In this document: piece after piece, positions 26,501 to 35,829 of the stretch
Layout: the number at the start of each line of letters is the position of its first letter
Position numbering within the stretch: the first letter of the stretch is position 1
Assembly (NCBI GenBank): GCA_005881885.1
Contig: VBDX01000144.1
Coordinates: forward strand, 1-58,691
Length of the DNA stretch: 58,691 bases
DNA from: Chloroflexota bacterium
GTDB taxonomy: Bacteria; Chloroflexota; Limnocylindria; P2-11E
Direction of reading: 5' to 3'
The notes under the pieces: generated by a model
Databases searched by the model: none
Told to the model about the DNA's origin: nothing
What the model saw: the letters and a program-made list of their open reading frames with translations, nothing else
Position numbers and translations under genes: made by a program

Positions 26501-27348
26501 GCGAGCCGCACCCCTGCGGCTCTCGCGAGCGCGATCCACTCGTCGAGCGAGAGCTCCTCCGGTCTGCGCTCCGGGGCGATGCCGGCGCGAGCGAGGACCT
26601 CGGTCGCGCGCCCGCGATCCATCCCTGCCTCGTGGCCGAGCGCCGAGCGCAGTTGCTTGCGACGGTGCCTGAACGCATCGCTGACCAAGCGCAGGAAAGG
26701 CTCTTGCGCGAGCGGCGCGAAGGCCGGAACAGCGTGGGTCCGCAGTGCAACGACGGCCGAGTCGACGCGTGGGGGCGGGCGAAAGGCGCGCGCCGGCACC
26801 CGCCGCACGATGCGCGGCTCGGCGAAGGATTGGACGAAGACCGACAGATAGCCGCGCTCGCGCCCTTCTTGCGGAGTCGCGCAGATGCGCCGCGCGACCT
26901 CGAGCTGCACGAGGACGGCGATCAGGGGCGGACGGCGCGCGTCCACGAGAAAGCGCTCGAGGAGCGGCGTGGTGATCTGGTACGGGAGATTCGCGACGAT
27001 CCGCGTCGGAGGGCGCGGGCCCAGCGCGAAGAGGTCGACGCTCAGCGCATCCGCGCGGACGACGCGGACGTTGTCGTGACCGGCCAGTGTCTCCTCAAGC
27101 ACGGCGACCATGCGCGCGTCGATCTCGATCGCGGTGACCGACCGCGCACGCTCGGCGAGGGCCGCGGTCAGGACGCCGGGCCCCGGCCCGACCTCGAGCA
27201 CCTCGTCGCGCGGCCCGATCTCGGCCGCCTCGACGATCGCGGCGAGCACCGCACGATCGACGAGGAAACGTTGGCCCAGCGAGGTCGCGGCGCGGATACC
27301 GTGACGGCGGAGCGCATCGCGCAGCCCACGAGGATTCGCGACATCCAT
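26497..27348 (-). CDS. rsmA: 16S rRNA dimethyladenosine transferase (KsgA/RsmA)
   Basis: The 283-aa enzyme dimethylates two adjacent adenosines near the 3' end of 16S rRNA using S-adenosylmethionine. Motifs are LGQRFLVDRAVL, the SAM loop VLEVGPGPGVLTAAL, the acidic VTAIEIDARM, and the catalytic motif IV NLPYQITTPLLERF (N-L-P-Y). ATG 27348 follows the Rpf-like gene by 18 bases and the stop overlaps ispE. Confidence 0.96.
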   Translation of the reverse strand: MDVANPRGLRDALRRHGIRAATSLGQRFLVDRAVLAAIVEAAEIGPRDEVLEVGPGPGVLTAALAERARSVTAIEIDARMVAVLEETLAGHDNVRVVRADALSVDLFALGPRPPTRIVANLPYQITTPLLERFLVDARRPPLIAVLVQLEVARRICATPQEGRERGYLSVFVQSFAEPRIVRRVPARAFRPPPRVDSAVVALRTHAVPAFAPLAQEPFLRLVSDAFRHRRKQLRSALGHEAGMDRGRATEVLARAGIAPERRPEELSLDEWIALARAAGVRLA

Positions 27349-27366
27349 TGAGGTGAGGCTAGCCGC

Positions 27367-28404
27367 TCACCTACACGACCAGAGACTTGCCGAACCGCGG
27401 GCGAACATCCACGCAGCGACATTCGCCGAGGCGACGGGATCGAACGGGCTCGCGCCCCCGTATCCCGCGTTGAAGCTGTTCGACGCCCAGGTGCGCGGCA
27501 TGAACTGGAAGAGCCCGGAGGCACCGGACGCGTTGTAGGCGCCCGGGTTGAAGCGGCTCTCGCACCACGCCACCCGCAACAGCTGCTCGGCGTCGGCGCC
27601 CTGGCGGGCGGCGGCTTCGCGGACGATCGCTTCGATCTCGGCCGGAGCCTGCGGCGCGCGCGTGCCGATCCGGCGCACTTCCGAGGTCGGCGCGGTGACC
27701 TCGAGCGACGCTAGGAGGACGCGCTCGACCTCCCGGCCGTTCACGACCTGAACGCGGTACGTGTTCACGAGCTGGCCGGGCACGCCCGCGGTGACCACGA
27801 CCTGCCGGAGTCGATCGAGGTTCGGGTCCTGGATGTAACGCACCTCGAATGAGGCGGTCTCCTGCAGGGTCTCGACGCGATCGGCCACGCGCGTTATCTG
27901 GACGACGTCGCCGGGCTCGAGCCGTGCTCCCACCTCTCGGTCGATCCAGTCGAGCGGCCCGAGCGTCACGCCGGTGGCGGCCAGAAGGTCGGCGACGGTG
28001 CCGCGCGGCGCTCGCAGCCCCACGGACCGGCCGCCGTCGAGGAGGGTCACCGGCAGCCCGCGGTCCACCACGATCCGCTGACCGGTCAGAACTGAAGCGT
28101 CGGCCGGGACGGATAGGCGATCGCCGGCTACGGCGGCGAGGCCGAGGCTGCGGAGCGCGTCCTCGACCGTGCCGGCCGTCCGGGCTGTCGCGCTCAAGCC
28201 GTCGACCGAGACGCTGACGAGAGGCGCTCGATCAACCGAGAACGAGCTCCCCCGCGGCGCGGAAGCCGCCCGAGCGACAAGCTCTTCGCGCGGCGCGAGG
28301 GGCGACGGCCCGAGGAGCGTCCAAGTGCCGACCGCCACCACGTAGCTGACGAGCGCAAGGCGCCCGAGCCGCAGGGTCGCAGACAAGACGAGCCGCGAGT
28401 CCAT
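27367..28404 (-). CDS. Rpf-like cell-wall lytic protein (DUF348-G5-transglycosylase)
   Basis: The 345-aa protein has a membrane anchor or signal at about 12-32 (LGRLALVSYVVAVGTWTLLG), ubiquitin-like DUF348 repeats at roughly 58-100 and 115-160, a G5-type domain at about 175-250 and a C-terminal lysozyme-like domain. In that domain, AWCESRFNPGAYNASGASG and LFQFMPRTW carry the catalytic Glu at 282. This is the RpfB architecture, which cleaves peptidoglycan and promotes growth resumption. ATG 28404 has GGAGG about 9 nt upstream. It lies in an rpf-ksgA-ispE cluster. No ydaO-type riboswitch could be recognised in the 120-base leader. Confidence 0.88.
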   Translation of the reverse strand: MDSRLVLSATLRLGRLALVSYVVAVGTWTLLGPSPLAPREELVARAASAPRGSSFSVDRAPLVSVSVDGLSATARTAGTVEDALRSLGLAAVAGDRLSVPADASVLTGQRIVVDRGLPVTLLDGGRSVGLRAPRGTVADLLAATGVTLGPLDWIDREVGARLEPGDVVQITRVADRVETLQETASFEVRYIQDPNLDRLRQVVVTAGVPGQLVNTYRVQVVNGREVERVLLASLEVTAPTSEVRRIGTRAPQAPAEIEAIVREAAARQGADAEQLLRVAWCESRFNPGAYNASGASGLFQFMPRTWASNSFNAGYGGASPFDPVASANVAAWMFARGSASLWSCR

Positions 28405-28524
28405 CCCGTGACGCCTCCCCGCCCCACCGCAAGGAAGCCATGGCGATGCCATGTGTACGAATGGGGGACCGCCGGATTGTAACGGAGGCCTGGCCAGGGC
28501 GTCTGGAGGCATAGCCCCTCAGTG

Positions 28525-29436
28525 CTAGCGCTCTCCGGGAGCCTTCCAGCCGAGGCTTTTGAGGTGCGCCTTCATGAGTGGAGCCATGTCGTCTCGCCCG
28601 AGCGCGGCGTCGACGAACGCTTTGACGTACCCGAGCTTGTCCCCGGTGTCGTACCGGACCCCCTGCAGCTCGACGGCCCAAACGGCCCCACCCTGGCGAG
28701 CGAGCTGGCTCACGGCGTCCGTGAGCCAGATCTCGCCATTGCGGCCGGGGCGCAGGTGTTCGAGGATGTCGAAGACCTCCGGCTCGAGTACGTAGCCGTG
28801 GACTGCCGCGAGGTTGCTTGGAGCGTTCTCCGGAGAGGGTTTCTCGACAATCGCCAGGACCCGCTGGGTCCGTTCGTCGACGGGCGTGCCTGCCACGACG
28901 CCGTAGGCCGAGACCTTGTCCTTGGGGACCCGGATGCAGCCGACAACGCTCCCGCCACCCAGGCGCTCGCGAGCTTCGATGAGCTGCGCGACCGCCGGCG
29001 TTTCGCTGAGAACGATGTCGTCGCCCCAGAGCATCGCGAAGGGCTCGGCGCCCACAAGCGGTTTCGCCTGCAGCACGGCGTGTCCGTTCCCTTTCGCCTC
29101 CTGCTGGACGACCACCCGAACGGTGGCGAGCTTTTCGGGACGCTTCAGGAGCGCGATGTCGTCCTGCCGGAACTCCACGGCGAGGCGCCGCTCGAGCCGT
29201 TCGTTCGGACGGAAGTACGCGTCCAGCGCTTCCTTGCCGGGCGCGATCACGATGACGATGCGCGGGATGCCCGCTGCGGAAAGCTCTGCGACGACCAGCT
29301 CGATGACCGGCGTGTCGATGACCGGGAGGAGCTCCTTCGGAACGGTCCTGCTGATCGGAAGGAAGCGCGTGCCAAGCCCGCCGGCCGGGATAACGCCGTA
29401 GCGGACCGGCCGGACTCCGCCGTTCCCGTCGCTCAT
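28525..29436 (-). CDS. galU: UTP-glucose-1-phosphate uridylyltransferase
   Basis: The 303-aa nucleotidyltransferase makes UDP-glucose for surface glycans. VIPAGGLGTRFLPISRTVPK is the activator/UTP-binding loop. KELLPVIDTPVIELVVAEL follows, and later LWGDDIVL and KPSPENAPSNLAAVHGYVL mark the GalU type. ATG 29436 overlaps the metalloprotease stop (ATGA). It is the last gene of the long minus-strand array; a 120-base gap separates it from the Rpf-like gene. Confidence 0.95.
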   Translation of the reverse strand: MSDGNGGVRPVRYGVIPAGGLGTRFLPISRTVPKELLPVIDTPVIELVVAELSAAGIPRIVIVIAPGKEALDAYFRPNERLERRLAVEFRQDDIALLKRPEKLATVRVVVQQEAKGNGHAVLQAKPLVGAEPFAMLWGDDIVLSETPAVAQLIEARERLGGGSVVGCIRVPKDKVSAYGVVAGTPVDERTQRVLAIVEKPSPENAPSNLAAVHGYVLEPEVFDILEHLRPGRNGEIWLTDAVSQLARQGGAVWAVELQGVRYDTGDKLGYVKAFVDAALGRDDMAPLMKAHLKSLGWKAPGER

Positions 29437-31370
29437 TGTCGAGCTTCGGCGCTGAGCGTGAAGTTGGTCGGCTGGGTGGTGCGCACGGCGAATCCGGTCA
29501 CGGCGAGGAGCGGCGGCCGGCGATCCGCGCTCGTGTCAAGGTCGAGGGTGAGCTGTCCGTTCTCCACGGCGTGCCGCTCGACCGTCTGGCGGTCGCCGAA
29601 GCGAAGGACCTGGACGACGAAGCGCTGCCCGACAAGATTGGTAGAACGCACGAAGCCTGAACTGACCCAGCCGTTGTCGCTCTCCGTGTCGTCCACGGCC
29701 TGTCCAGGGATCTCGATGTCGTCGATAGCCCACCCTCCGAGGTTGAGGTTCCCGTCGGTCACATATTGGAACCGCAGCTGCACCTGCTTGCCTGCGTAAG
29801 GCGTGAGGTCGGCGGTCAGGTGCCGCCAGCCGGTCGCGCTCGCCCCGCTCGACCCTCCGGTGATGCCGTTCCCGAGGTTCTGCCCGTTCGGGTCCGCGCT
29901 GGTCGAGGACTCGGTTCGGAGGGGCGTCCAATGCCCGCCGCCGTCGCTCGAGACCTCGACGTACGCGTAGTCGTAGTCCGCCTCGATGTCGAACCAGGTC
30001 CAAAAGCCGAGCTGCGAGTTCGTCGCGGAGCGGAGATCGATCACCTTGGTCAGCGTGCTGTCCATGCCGTCGCCCTTGTCGGACCACCAGAACGCGCGGC
30101 CCGAGTGTGGATCGGTGGGAATGAGGCGGTTGCTCGTCGAGCCGTCGAACTTGAGCTGCATGCGAGCGCGCGGAAGCTCGACGTAGCGGACCGCGTACTC
30201 GTGCACCGTGGACCGGAAGATGCCGCCGATCGCAACGGTGTCGCCGAGCACGACGTTCGCGGCCTGACGAGCGGGTGCGCCCTGCGGATAGCTGTACTGC
30301 TTGTCCGAGGTCGCGCCGATGAACGCGTTGGCCGCGACGAAGTTCGCGTAGAGCTCCTCGACGCCGGGCTGACCGCGCTGCTTGAGGACCGCATCGATGT
30401 CCGCCGGCGTATCGATTCCCTTGACCATCAACGCGCGGATGAAGTCCTCGCCGCCGGCCTGCTGACGGAGGAACTCGAGGAACATGTACGCCAGGCCGTA
30501 GTGGGCCGCGGCCGCCTCGAGGTCGGACCAATCGTTGAGTTGCGTATCGGGTAAGCGCAGGTAGGTCTGCGCCGTGCCGGGGCTGAAGCCGTTCCCCTGC
30601 TCACAAAGCTGCGCGTGACCCTCGTTGAACCAGACGGCGGATCGCTTGCGCGTGTTGAACTGGATCATGTGACAGAACTCATGCGCGATGATCGAATCGA
30701 GCTGCGGCGAGCCCAGGCGCGCTGAGAGCGTGTTGATGTAGATCATCTCCCGCTCCGCGGAGAACTCGTTCACCCAGACCGGCTCCTCGTCGGACCCGCT
30801 GAAGTAGCCCGCGGCCGAGCCGGGCAGCCGCGCGAAGACGAGGTTGATGCGCGGGTCGCCGTCGATCCCGGGCGACCACTCCTCGCCGTAGAGGCGATGG
30901 TCGGTCGGCAGGATCTTGTTCTCGAAGCTCGTCGCTGTCGCGCGGAGGCCGCTCAGGTCGACGGTCGCGTCGTTCGCCGCCCACCACTTGGCGTGATCGG
31001 TCATCAAGCGGAGGGTCGCCGTGGTCTTGACGTTCTTCTTCGCGGCGAAGTCGTACGTCCAGAAATCTCGCTGAGTGCCGATGTCCTCGACCGGTGGCGT
31101 CGTGCGCACCGGCTCGAATCCCTTCGCGGGCTGGCCGTCCCGTCCCCGTACGGTCCGCGTCAACATGAAACCGTCCGCATACGGGAGGGGCTTCGCCAGA
31201 AGCACGGCGGTCATATCGAGGGACGTGAGGGTCGCGGAAGCGACCGGAGTCGGGGTCGAGGGGATGTAGGTGGAGGGCGGCTCCGTCGATTCGTCCGGCT
31301 TGGTCGCCGGCGGGACGCAGGCGCCGACCAGAAGGGCCGCGGCCAGCAGGACCGCGTACCGGCGTCTCAT
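29433..31370 (-). CDS. Secreted lipoprotein metalloprotease, immune-inhibitor-A-like
   Basis: The 645-aa protein has a lipoprotein signal with lipobox LVGAC (Cys 18) and a Pro/Thr/Ser-rich tether to about 50. The protease domain holds SIIAHEFCHMIQFNT (H-E-x-x-H at 230-234), followed by WFNEGHA, whose Glu250 is a candidate third zinc ligand. Later LGFWTWFDIEADYDYAYVEV and YVTDGNLNLGGWAIDDIEI match the MAM-like beta sandwich of M6/immune inhibitor A proteins. ATG 31370 overlaps the alr stop (ATGA). It is probably an extracytoplasmic peptidase; targets are unknown. Confidence 0.82.
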   Translation of the reverse strand: MRRRYAVLLAAALLVGACVPPATKPDESTEPPSTYIPSTPTPVASATLTSLDMTAVLLAKPLPYADGFMLTRTVRGRDGQPAKGFEPVRTTPPVEDIGTQRDFWTYDFAAKKNVKTTATLRLMTDHAKWWAANDATVDLSGLRATATSFENKILPTDHRLYGEEWSPGIDGDPRINLVFARLPGSAAGYFSGSDEEPVWVNEFSAEREMIYINTLSARLGSPQLDSIIAHEFCHMIQFNTRKRSAVWFNEGHAQLCEQGNGFSPGTAQTYLRLPDTQLNDWSDLEAAAAHYGLAYMFLEFLRQQAGGEDFIRALMVKGIDTPADIDAVLKQRGQPGVEELYANFVAANAFIGATSDKQYSYPQGAPARQAANVVLGDTVAIGGIFRSTVHEYAVRYVELPRARMQLKFDGSTSNRLIPTDPHSGRAFWWSDKGDGMDSTLTKVIDLRSATNSQLGFWTWFDIEADYDYAYVEVSSDGGGHWTPLRTESSTSADPNGQNLGNGITGGSSGASATGWRHLTADLTPYAGKQVQLRFQYVTDGNLNLGGWAIDDIEIPGQAVDDTESDNGWVSSGFVRSTNLVGQRFVVQVLRFGDRQTVERHAVENGQLTLDLDTSADRRPPLLAVTGFAVRTTQPTNFTLSAEARQ

Positions 31371-32539
31371 CGGGTGTGATACCCCTCGGCCAGCGTGCGT
31401 GTCGCGACCAGCTTCCCGCCACGGAAGTAGCGGCGCGGGACGCGGCGGCGGATACCGGTAAGAATCTCGTAGTTGATCGTCCCACATGCGGCCGCGAGAT
31501 CGTCGGCGGTCTGCTCCGCGCCCGCCTGAGCGCCGATGAGCACGACCTCGTCGCCTTCCCGCGCGCCTTCGATCTCGGTGACGTCCAGCATGACCAGGTC
31601 CATGCAGACGCGGCCGGCGAAGCCGAGGCGATGTCCGCGCACGAGGACCCCGCCGCGCTTTCCGGCGACCCGCGGCAGTCCATCGCCATAACCGACGGGA
31701 ACCGTCGCGATCCGGCCGTCGCGCGGAAGACGGTATTCATGGCCGTACGAGACGCCGGTACCCTTCGGCACGCTCGCGATGCGGTGGATACGCGAGTGCC
31801 ACGTAAGCGCGGGCCGGAGCGGCAGCGCGGTCGCGAGATGCCGCGCGGCATGGACTCCGTAGATCGCCAGGCCAGGACGAACGGCGTTCAGTCCTTCGAC
31901 CGGCCCGAACGCGGCGACGCCGGCGCTCGCCACCGCGTGTACGAGCCGCGGGCGGTCTCGGATCGCGCCAAGGACCTCCCGAAATTTCGCGAGCTGCACT
32001 TGGTCGTTCGAGGTGTCCGGATCGTCCGCGGTCGCGAGATGGGTGAAGATCCCGTCCACCTCGATGCGCGCGAGCGCGCGTATCTCACGCAGGCGTTCCA
32101 CGGCCTCCCCCGCCGGCGCGCCGAGCCGCGTGAGTCCGGTATCCACCTTGAAGTGAACGCGCGCGGTCCTGCGGAGGGCCGCCCCGGCCTCGCTGATGGC
32201 GCGCGCGCGACCGTGGTCCCAGACCGTGAGGACTAGATCCTGGGCGACGGCGTGCGCGACCTCGGAGGAATCGGTCGGCCCGAAGAACACGAGGATCGGG
32301 CCGTTCACGCCGGCCTCGCGAAGGGCGAGGCCCTCCTCGACCGTCGCGACGGCCACCATCACCGCGCCGGCCTCGAAGCTGGTCTCCGCGACGGCCTCGG
32401 CGCCGTGCCCGTAGGCGTCGGCTTTGACGACTGCGATGACGTCGGCCTTCGCGCGGTCGCGGATCGAGGAGAGATTCGCCGCGATCGCGTCCAGATCCAC
32501 GTCCACCACCGTCGACCGCACCGCGTCCGGAGTTGTCAT
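31367..32539 (-). CDS. alr: Alanine racemase
   Basis: The 390-aa PLP enzyme makes D-alanine for peptidoglycan. VIAVVKADAYGHGAEAVAE carries the PLP Lys. KVDTGLTRLG lies in the barrel. GVSYGHEYRLPRDGRIATVP carries the opposing catalytic Tyr, followed by VGYGDGLPR and MDLVMLDVT in the C-terminal domain. ATG 32539 overlaps the nnrD stop (ATGA). The neighbour order nnrD-alr is common and groups metabolite repair with cell-wall synthesis. Confidence 0.96.
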   Translation of the reverse strand: MTTPDAVRSTVVDVDLDAIAANLSSIRDRAKADVIAVVKADAYGHGAEAVAETSFEAGAVMVAVATVEEGLALREAGVNGPILVFFGPTDSSEVAHAVAQDLVLTVWDHGRARAISEAGAALRRTARVHFKVDTGLTRLGAPAGEAVERLREIRALARIEVDGIFTHLATADDPDTSNDQVQLAKFREVLGAIRDRPRLVHAVASAGVAAFGPVEGLNAVRPGLAIYGVHAARHLATALPLRPALTWHSRIHRIASVPKGTGVSYGHEYRLPRDGRIATVPVGYGDGLPRVAGKRGGVLVRGHRLGFAGRVCMDLVMLDVTEIEGAREGDEVVLIGAQAGAEQTADDLAAACGTINYEILTGIRRRVPRRYFRGGKLVATRTLAEGYHTR

Positions 32540-33429
32540 CTCCGCTCGACTATTTCACGGAGCGCCCGGGGAAGCGCCTCGACGATGTCGGTCGCTAGCG
32601 CGCCGGACTCACCCACCTCGGAGGCGAGTAGCCCGCCAGCGCGCCCGTGCACCCAGACCGCCGCCGCCGCAGCTGCCAGCGGAACGAGCCCGCGGGCCAG
32701 AAACGCCGCGACTGCGCCGCCCAGAGCGTCGCCTGATCCGCCAACGCCAAGCGTTGGGTTTGGCTGATCGTGCACATAGGTCTTCTTCCCATCGCTCACC
32801 ACGGTCACCGGTCCTTTGAGCACGAGGATCGCGCCCCAGTCACGGGCGTGGCGCTCCGCGAAGGTGACGCGCGCGGCTCCCGCGGGAACGACCCGGCCAG
32901 CGAGGCGAGCCGCCTCTCCGTCGTGCGGCGTGAGGATGGTCTTGGTCGGCAGGAGCTCGCGCCAGCCTTCGGTGCGGGCAAGCGCGTTCAACCCGTCAGC
33001 ATCGACGACGGTCGGCGTCGATCGCGCGTTGCGCAGCACTGCGATGACGAAGTCATCGGTCCCGGGCGCATGCGCGAGTCCCGGCCCGATGAGCAGCGCC
33101 CGGATCCTCTCGCCGGCCACGGTCGAAAGCTGTGCGGCTGCGCCGGTCGCCACGACGCCCGGCTGCGACTCCGCGAGCGGAAAGAAGGTCACGTTCGGAT
33201 CTTCCCCGGCGATCGTTTCCACGACGGTGCGCGCTGCGGCGACCGTCACCACGCCCGCGCCGCAGCGTAACGCCGCGCGTGAGGCGAGAAGCGTCGCACC
33301 GGGATAGCGGAGCGATCCACCGACGATAAGAACCCGCCCGCGCGCTTCTTTCCCGGCGTCCTTCGGCAGTGGTTTGAGCGCGGCCCGGACGACACGCGCG
33401 TCGAGCGGGGTCGCCGATCTCTCGGTCAG
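32536..33429 (-). CDS. nnrD: ADP/ATP-dependent NAD(P)H-hydrate dehydratase
   Basis: The ribokinase-like enzyme repairs hydrated NAD(P)H. GRVLIVGGSLRYPGATLLAS begins the fold, ALLIGPGLAH and TILTPHDGEAARLAGR are characteristic, and GVGGSGDALGGAVAAFLARG is the anion-hole/catalytic Asp motif. The N-terminal epimerase partner domain (NnrE) is absent. The frame runs far into acpS, but NnrD-like sequence starts at SATPLDARVVRAAL. The only plausible initiation codon there is a CTG overlapping the acpS stop, so the start is uncertain (about 297 aa). Confidence 0.88.
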   Translation of the reverse strand: MTERSATPLDARVVRAALKPLPKDAGKEARGRVLIVGGSLRYPGATLLASRAALRCGAGVVTVAAARTVVETIAGEDPNVTFFPLAESQPGVVATGAAAQLSTVAGERIRALLIGPGLAHAPGTDDFVIAVLRNARSTPTVVDADGLNALARTEGWRELLPTKTILTPHDGEAARLAGRVVPAGAARVTFAERHARDWGAILVLKGPVTVVSDGKKTYVHDQPNPTLGVGGSGDALGGAVAAFLARGLVPLAAAAAAVWVHGRAGGLLASEVGESGALATDIVEALPRALREIVERR

Positions 33430-33800
33430 CGCAGGCCCACGGCGACCGCGACCGCGAGATCCCGGATATGCGAGATCGACACGGAGAGTGGAGTGCGGAG
33501 GCCGAGAACTTGGCGGCGAGCCTCGGCGCGTCCGTGAAGGGTGACCGTTGGCTGGCCCGCGCGCGTGCGGCGGATCTCGATCTCGCGCCAGCCGACGCCA
33601 CGCACACCGAGGCCGAGCACCTTCGAGACGGCCTCTTTGGCCGCCCAACGACCGGAGAGATGGAGAATGTTCGAGCGGCAATACATCTGCTCCCATTCCG
33701 TGTACACGCGATCCAAAAAGCGGCGGGGGTGCCGCTCTAGCACGTGGCGGATCCGCGCAGTCTCGATGATGTCGATGCCGACCTCGGAGGGATCGCTCAC
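33426..33800 (-). CDS. acpS: Holo-[acyl-carrier-protein] synthase
   Basis: The 124-aa enzyme transfers 4'-phosphopantetheine from CoA to acyl carrier protein. VGIDIIETARIRHVLERHP has the metal-binding Asp, RWAAKEAVSKVLGLGV the second acidic residue and CoA contacts, and SVSISHIRDLAVAVAVG the C-terminal strand. The GTG at 33800 gives the usual family length; the longer frame begins in shadow sequence. About 185 bases separate it from glmS, an unusually large gap in this compact array, occupied by an inverted-repeat region. Confidence 0.93.
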   Translation of the reverse strand: MSDPSEVGIDIIETARIRHVLERHPRRFLDRVYTEWEQMYCRSNILHLSGRWAAKEAVSKVLGLGVRGVGWREIEIRRTRAGQPTVTLHGRAEARRQVLGLRTPLSVSISHIRDLAVAVAVGLR

Positions 33801-33818
33801 GCAAGGACTCCGCGGACG

Positions 33819-33973
33819 GCGCGACGGGTGGCACGGGGGAGCGGGGGTCGCGCGCGACGCGCGGGTGCCCCGGGGCCCCATCCGGGAAGAGCGTGCGGGA
33901 TGCCGCGACGGCAGAGGATGGGGAGGGTGCGCGAGCGCACGACCCCCCGACCCCGGGACAGGACCCGTCGCGC
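33819..33973. repeat. Inverted-repeat-bounded GC element between glmS and acpS
   Basis: GCGCGACGGGT (33819-33829) and its exact complement ACCCGTCGCGC (33963-33973) bound about 155 bases. Inside are partial inner inverted matches: a GGGGGTCGCGCGCGACGCGC block against the GTGCGC-GA-GCGCAC hairpin (33927-33940) with its flanking GGGAGG...CCCCCC. The arrangement suggests a small MITE-like insertion or a large cruciform or termination structure. No ORF is supported within it. Confidence 0.55.
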
Positions 33974-33984
33974 CCCGCCACGAG

Positions 33985-35829
33985 TCATTCGACCGTCACG
34001 GCTTTCGCGAGATTGCGCGGCTGATCGACATCGTTCCCGCGGCGGTCGGCGATGTGATACGCGAGAAGCTGAAGCGGAACGACCGCCAGCACAGGCTCCA
34101 GCAGCTCTTCCGTCTTCGGTATGCGGATGATCTCTTCCGCCCTCCCGGTGATCTCATCGTCGTCATCGTTCGCGACAGCGATCAGCACGCCGGCGCGCGC
34201 TCGCACTTCTTCCATGTTGCTGCGCATCTTCTTGTAAACGCTGTCCCGCAATGCGATCGCCACGACGGGCAGATCCTCGTCGATCAGGGCGTTCGTGCCG
34301 TGCTTCATCTCCCCCGCGGCGGTGCCTTCGGCGTGGATGTACGAGAGCTCCTTGAGCTTCAGCGCGCCCTCGAGTGCGGTCGGGTAGTTCACACCGCGGC
34401 CCAGGAACAAGAAGTTCCGCGCGGTGTGGTAACGGTATGCGAGCGCGCGCACCTTCGGCTCCTCGCGGAGGACGGCGTCGACGAGCGTCGGAAAATGGAA
34501 GGCCTCGGCGAGCAGCCGCCGCGAGCGCTCTTGATCGATCGCGCCGCGGCGCTGAGCGAGATAGATCGCGAAGAGGTACAGGTCAACAAGCATCGCGGTA
34601 TAGGCCTTGGTCGACGCAACCGCGATCTCGGGACCTGTATGGAGATAGATCACGTCGTCCGCCACGCGGCTCGCCTCGCTCCCCATGACGTTGACGAGAG
34701 TGAGCAGGCGTGCGCCTCGTTTCCGGGCTTCCTCCATCGCGGCGAGCGTGTCCGCCGTCTCGCCGGACTGGGTGATCGCGAGGAGGAGTTGTCCCTTGGT
34801 GACGACCGGCTCGCGGTACCGGTACTCACTTGGGATGTCGATATCGCAGGGGATACGGGCAAGGCGCTCGATCAGGATCTTCCCCACGAGTGCCGCATGA
34901 CCCGCCGTGCCGCAGCCCACCAGGGTTATCCGTGACAGCGCACGGACCTGTTCGTCCGTGAGCTTCACGTTCTCGTCGAAGACGACACGGCCCGATCCGC
35001 GGTCGACACGACCGAGGAGCGTGTCATTGATCGCGCGGGGCTGTTCGTGGATCTCCTTGAGCATGAAATGCTTGTAGCCCGATTTCGCGGCAGCGACGGA
35101 GTCCCACGTCACGGTCTGGGGTGCTTTTTGCAGCGGGGTGCCGTCGGTTCGGAAGAACGACGCGCGGTCCTTCGTGACGACGGCAACTTCCCCGGCCTCG
35201 AGGAAGACAACCCTGCGCGTGTGCTCCAGAAGCGCGGGCATGTCCGAGGCGATGAAGTTCTCGCCATCGCCGAATCCCACGATCACGCCGCCCGCGCTCG
35301 CGATGCGCGCGGCGACGATCTTGCCGGGATCGCGCGACGAAATGAAGGCCAGTGCCGCCGCGCCCTCGAGGCGCGGCAGGACCGCGAGTGCGGCCTCGTC
35401 CAGCGAGCGGCCCTTCGCGAGCTCCTCCTCGAGCATATGGACCGCCACTTCGGTGTCGGTCTCGCTCGAGAAGCGGTGGCCCTTCGCGACGAGCGGGGCC
35501 TTCAAGGCCTCGAAGTTCTCGATGATCCCGTTATGGATCACCGCAGTGACCCCGCCGCAGTCGACATGTGGATGAGCGTTCTGTTCGCTCGGGCGGCCGT
35601 GCGTCGCCCAGCGGGTGTGGCCGATCCCGGTGTGTCCCGCGGTGGGATGCGCCGAGACGATCGCGGCGAGGTTATCGAGCTTGCCCTCCGCTCGCATGAC
35701 CTGGAGCGCCCCGTCCTGTTGCACGGCGACGCCCGCCGAGTCGTACCCGCGATACTCGAGGCGCCGCAGTCCGCCCATGAGCAGCGGCAGTGCCTCGCGC
35801 GGCCCGACGTAACCGACTATCCCGCACAT
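33985..35829 (-). CDS. glmS: Glutamine-fructose-6-phosphate aminotransferase (isomerizing)
   Basis: The 614-aa enzyme makes glucosamine-6-phosphate, the first step towards UDP-GlcNAc. The class II glutaminase begins MCGIVGYVGPREA with nucleophile Cys2. HTRWATHGRPSEQNAHPH and EYRGYDSAGVAV are typical. Two SIS sugar isomerase domains follow (LVGCGTAGHAALVGKILIE, ITQSGETADTLAAM), and the end is LAKAVTVE. It begins directly after the glmM stop, so there is no room for a glmS ribozyme leader. Confidence 0.97.
   Translation of the reverse strand: MCGIVGYVGPREALPLLMGGLRRLEYRGYDSAGVAVQQDGALQVMRAEGKLDNLAAIVSAHPTAGHTGIGHTRWATHGRPSEQNAHPHVDCGGVTAVIHNGIIENFEALKAPLVAKGHRFSSETDTEVAVHMLEEELAKGRSLDEAALAVLPRLEGAAALAFISSRDPGKIVAARIASAGGVIVGFGDGENFIASDMPALLEHTRRVVFLEAGEVAVVTKDRASFFRTDGTPLQKAPQTVTWDSVAAAKSGYKHFMLKEIHEQPRAINDTLLGRVDRGSGRVVFDENVKLTDEQVRALSRITLVGCGTAGHAALVGKILIERLARIPCDIDIPSEYRYREPVVTKGQLLLAITQSGETADTLAAMEEARKRGARLLTLVNVMGSEASRVADDVIYLHTGPEIAVASTKAYTAMLVDLYLFAIYLAQRRGAIDQERSRRLLAEAFHFPTLVDAVLREEPKVRALAYRYHTARNFLFLGRGVNYPTALEGALKLKELSYIHAEGTAAGEMKHGTNALIDEDLPVVAIALRDSVYKKMRSNMEEVRARAGVLIAVANDDDDEITGRAEEIIRIPKTEELLEPVLAVVPLQLLAYHIADRRGNDVDQPRNLAKAVTVE

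Noticed and set aside
28405-28524. A ydaO-type c-di-AMP riboswitch before the Rpf-like gene
   Set aside because: Such switches often precede rpf genes, but none of the conserved blocks could be recognised in this 120-base leader. Only a small CATGGC-GAT-GCCATG hairpin is visible.
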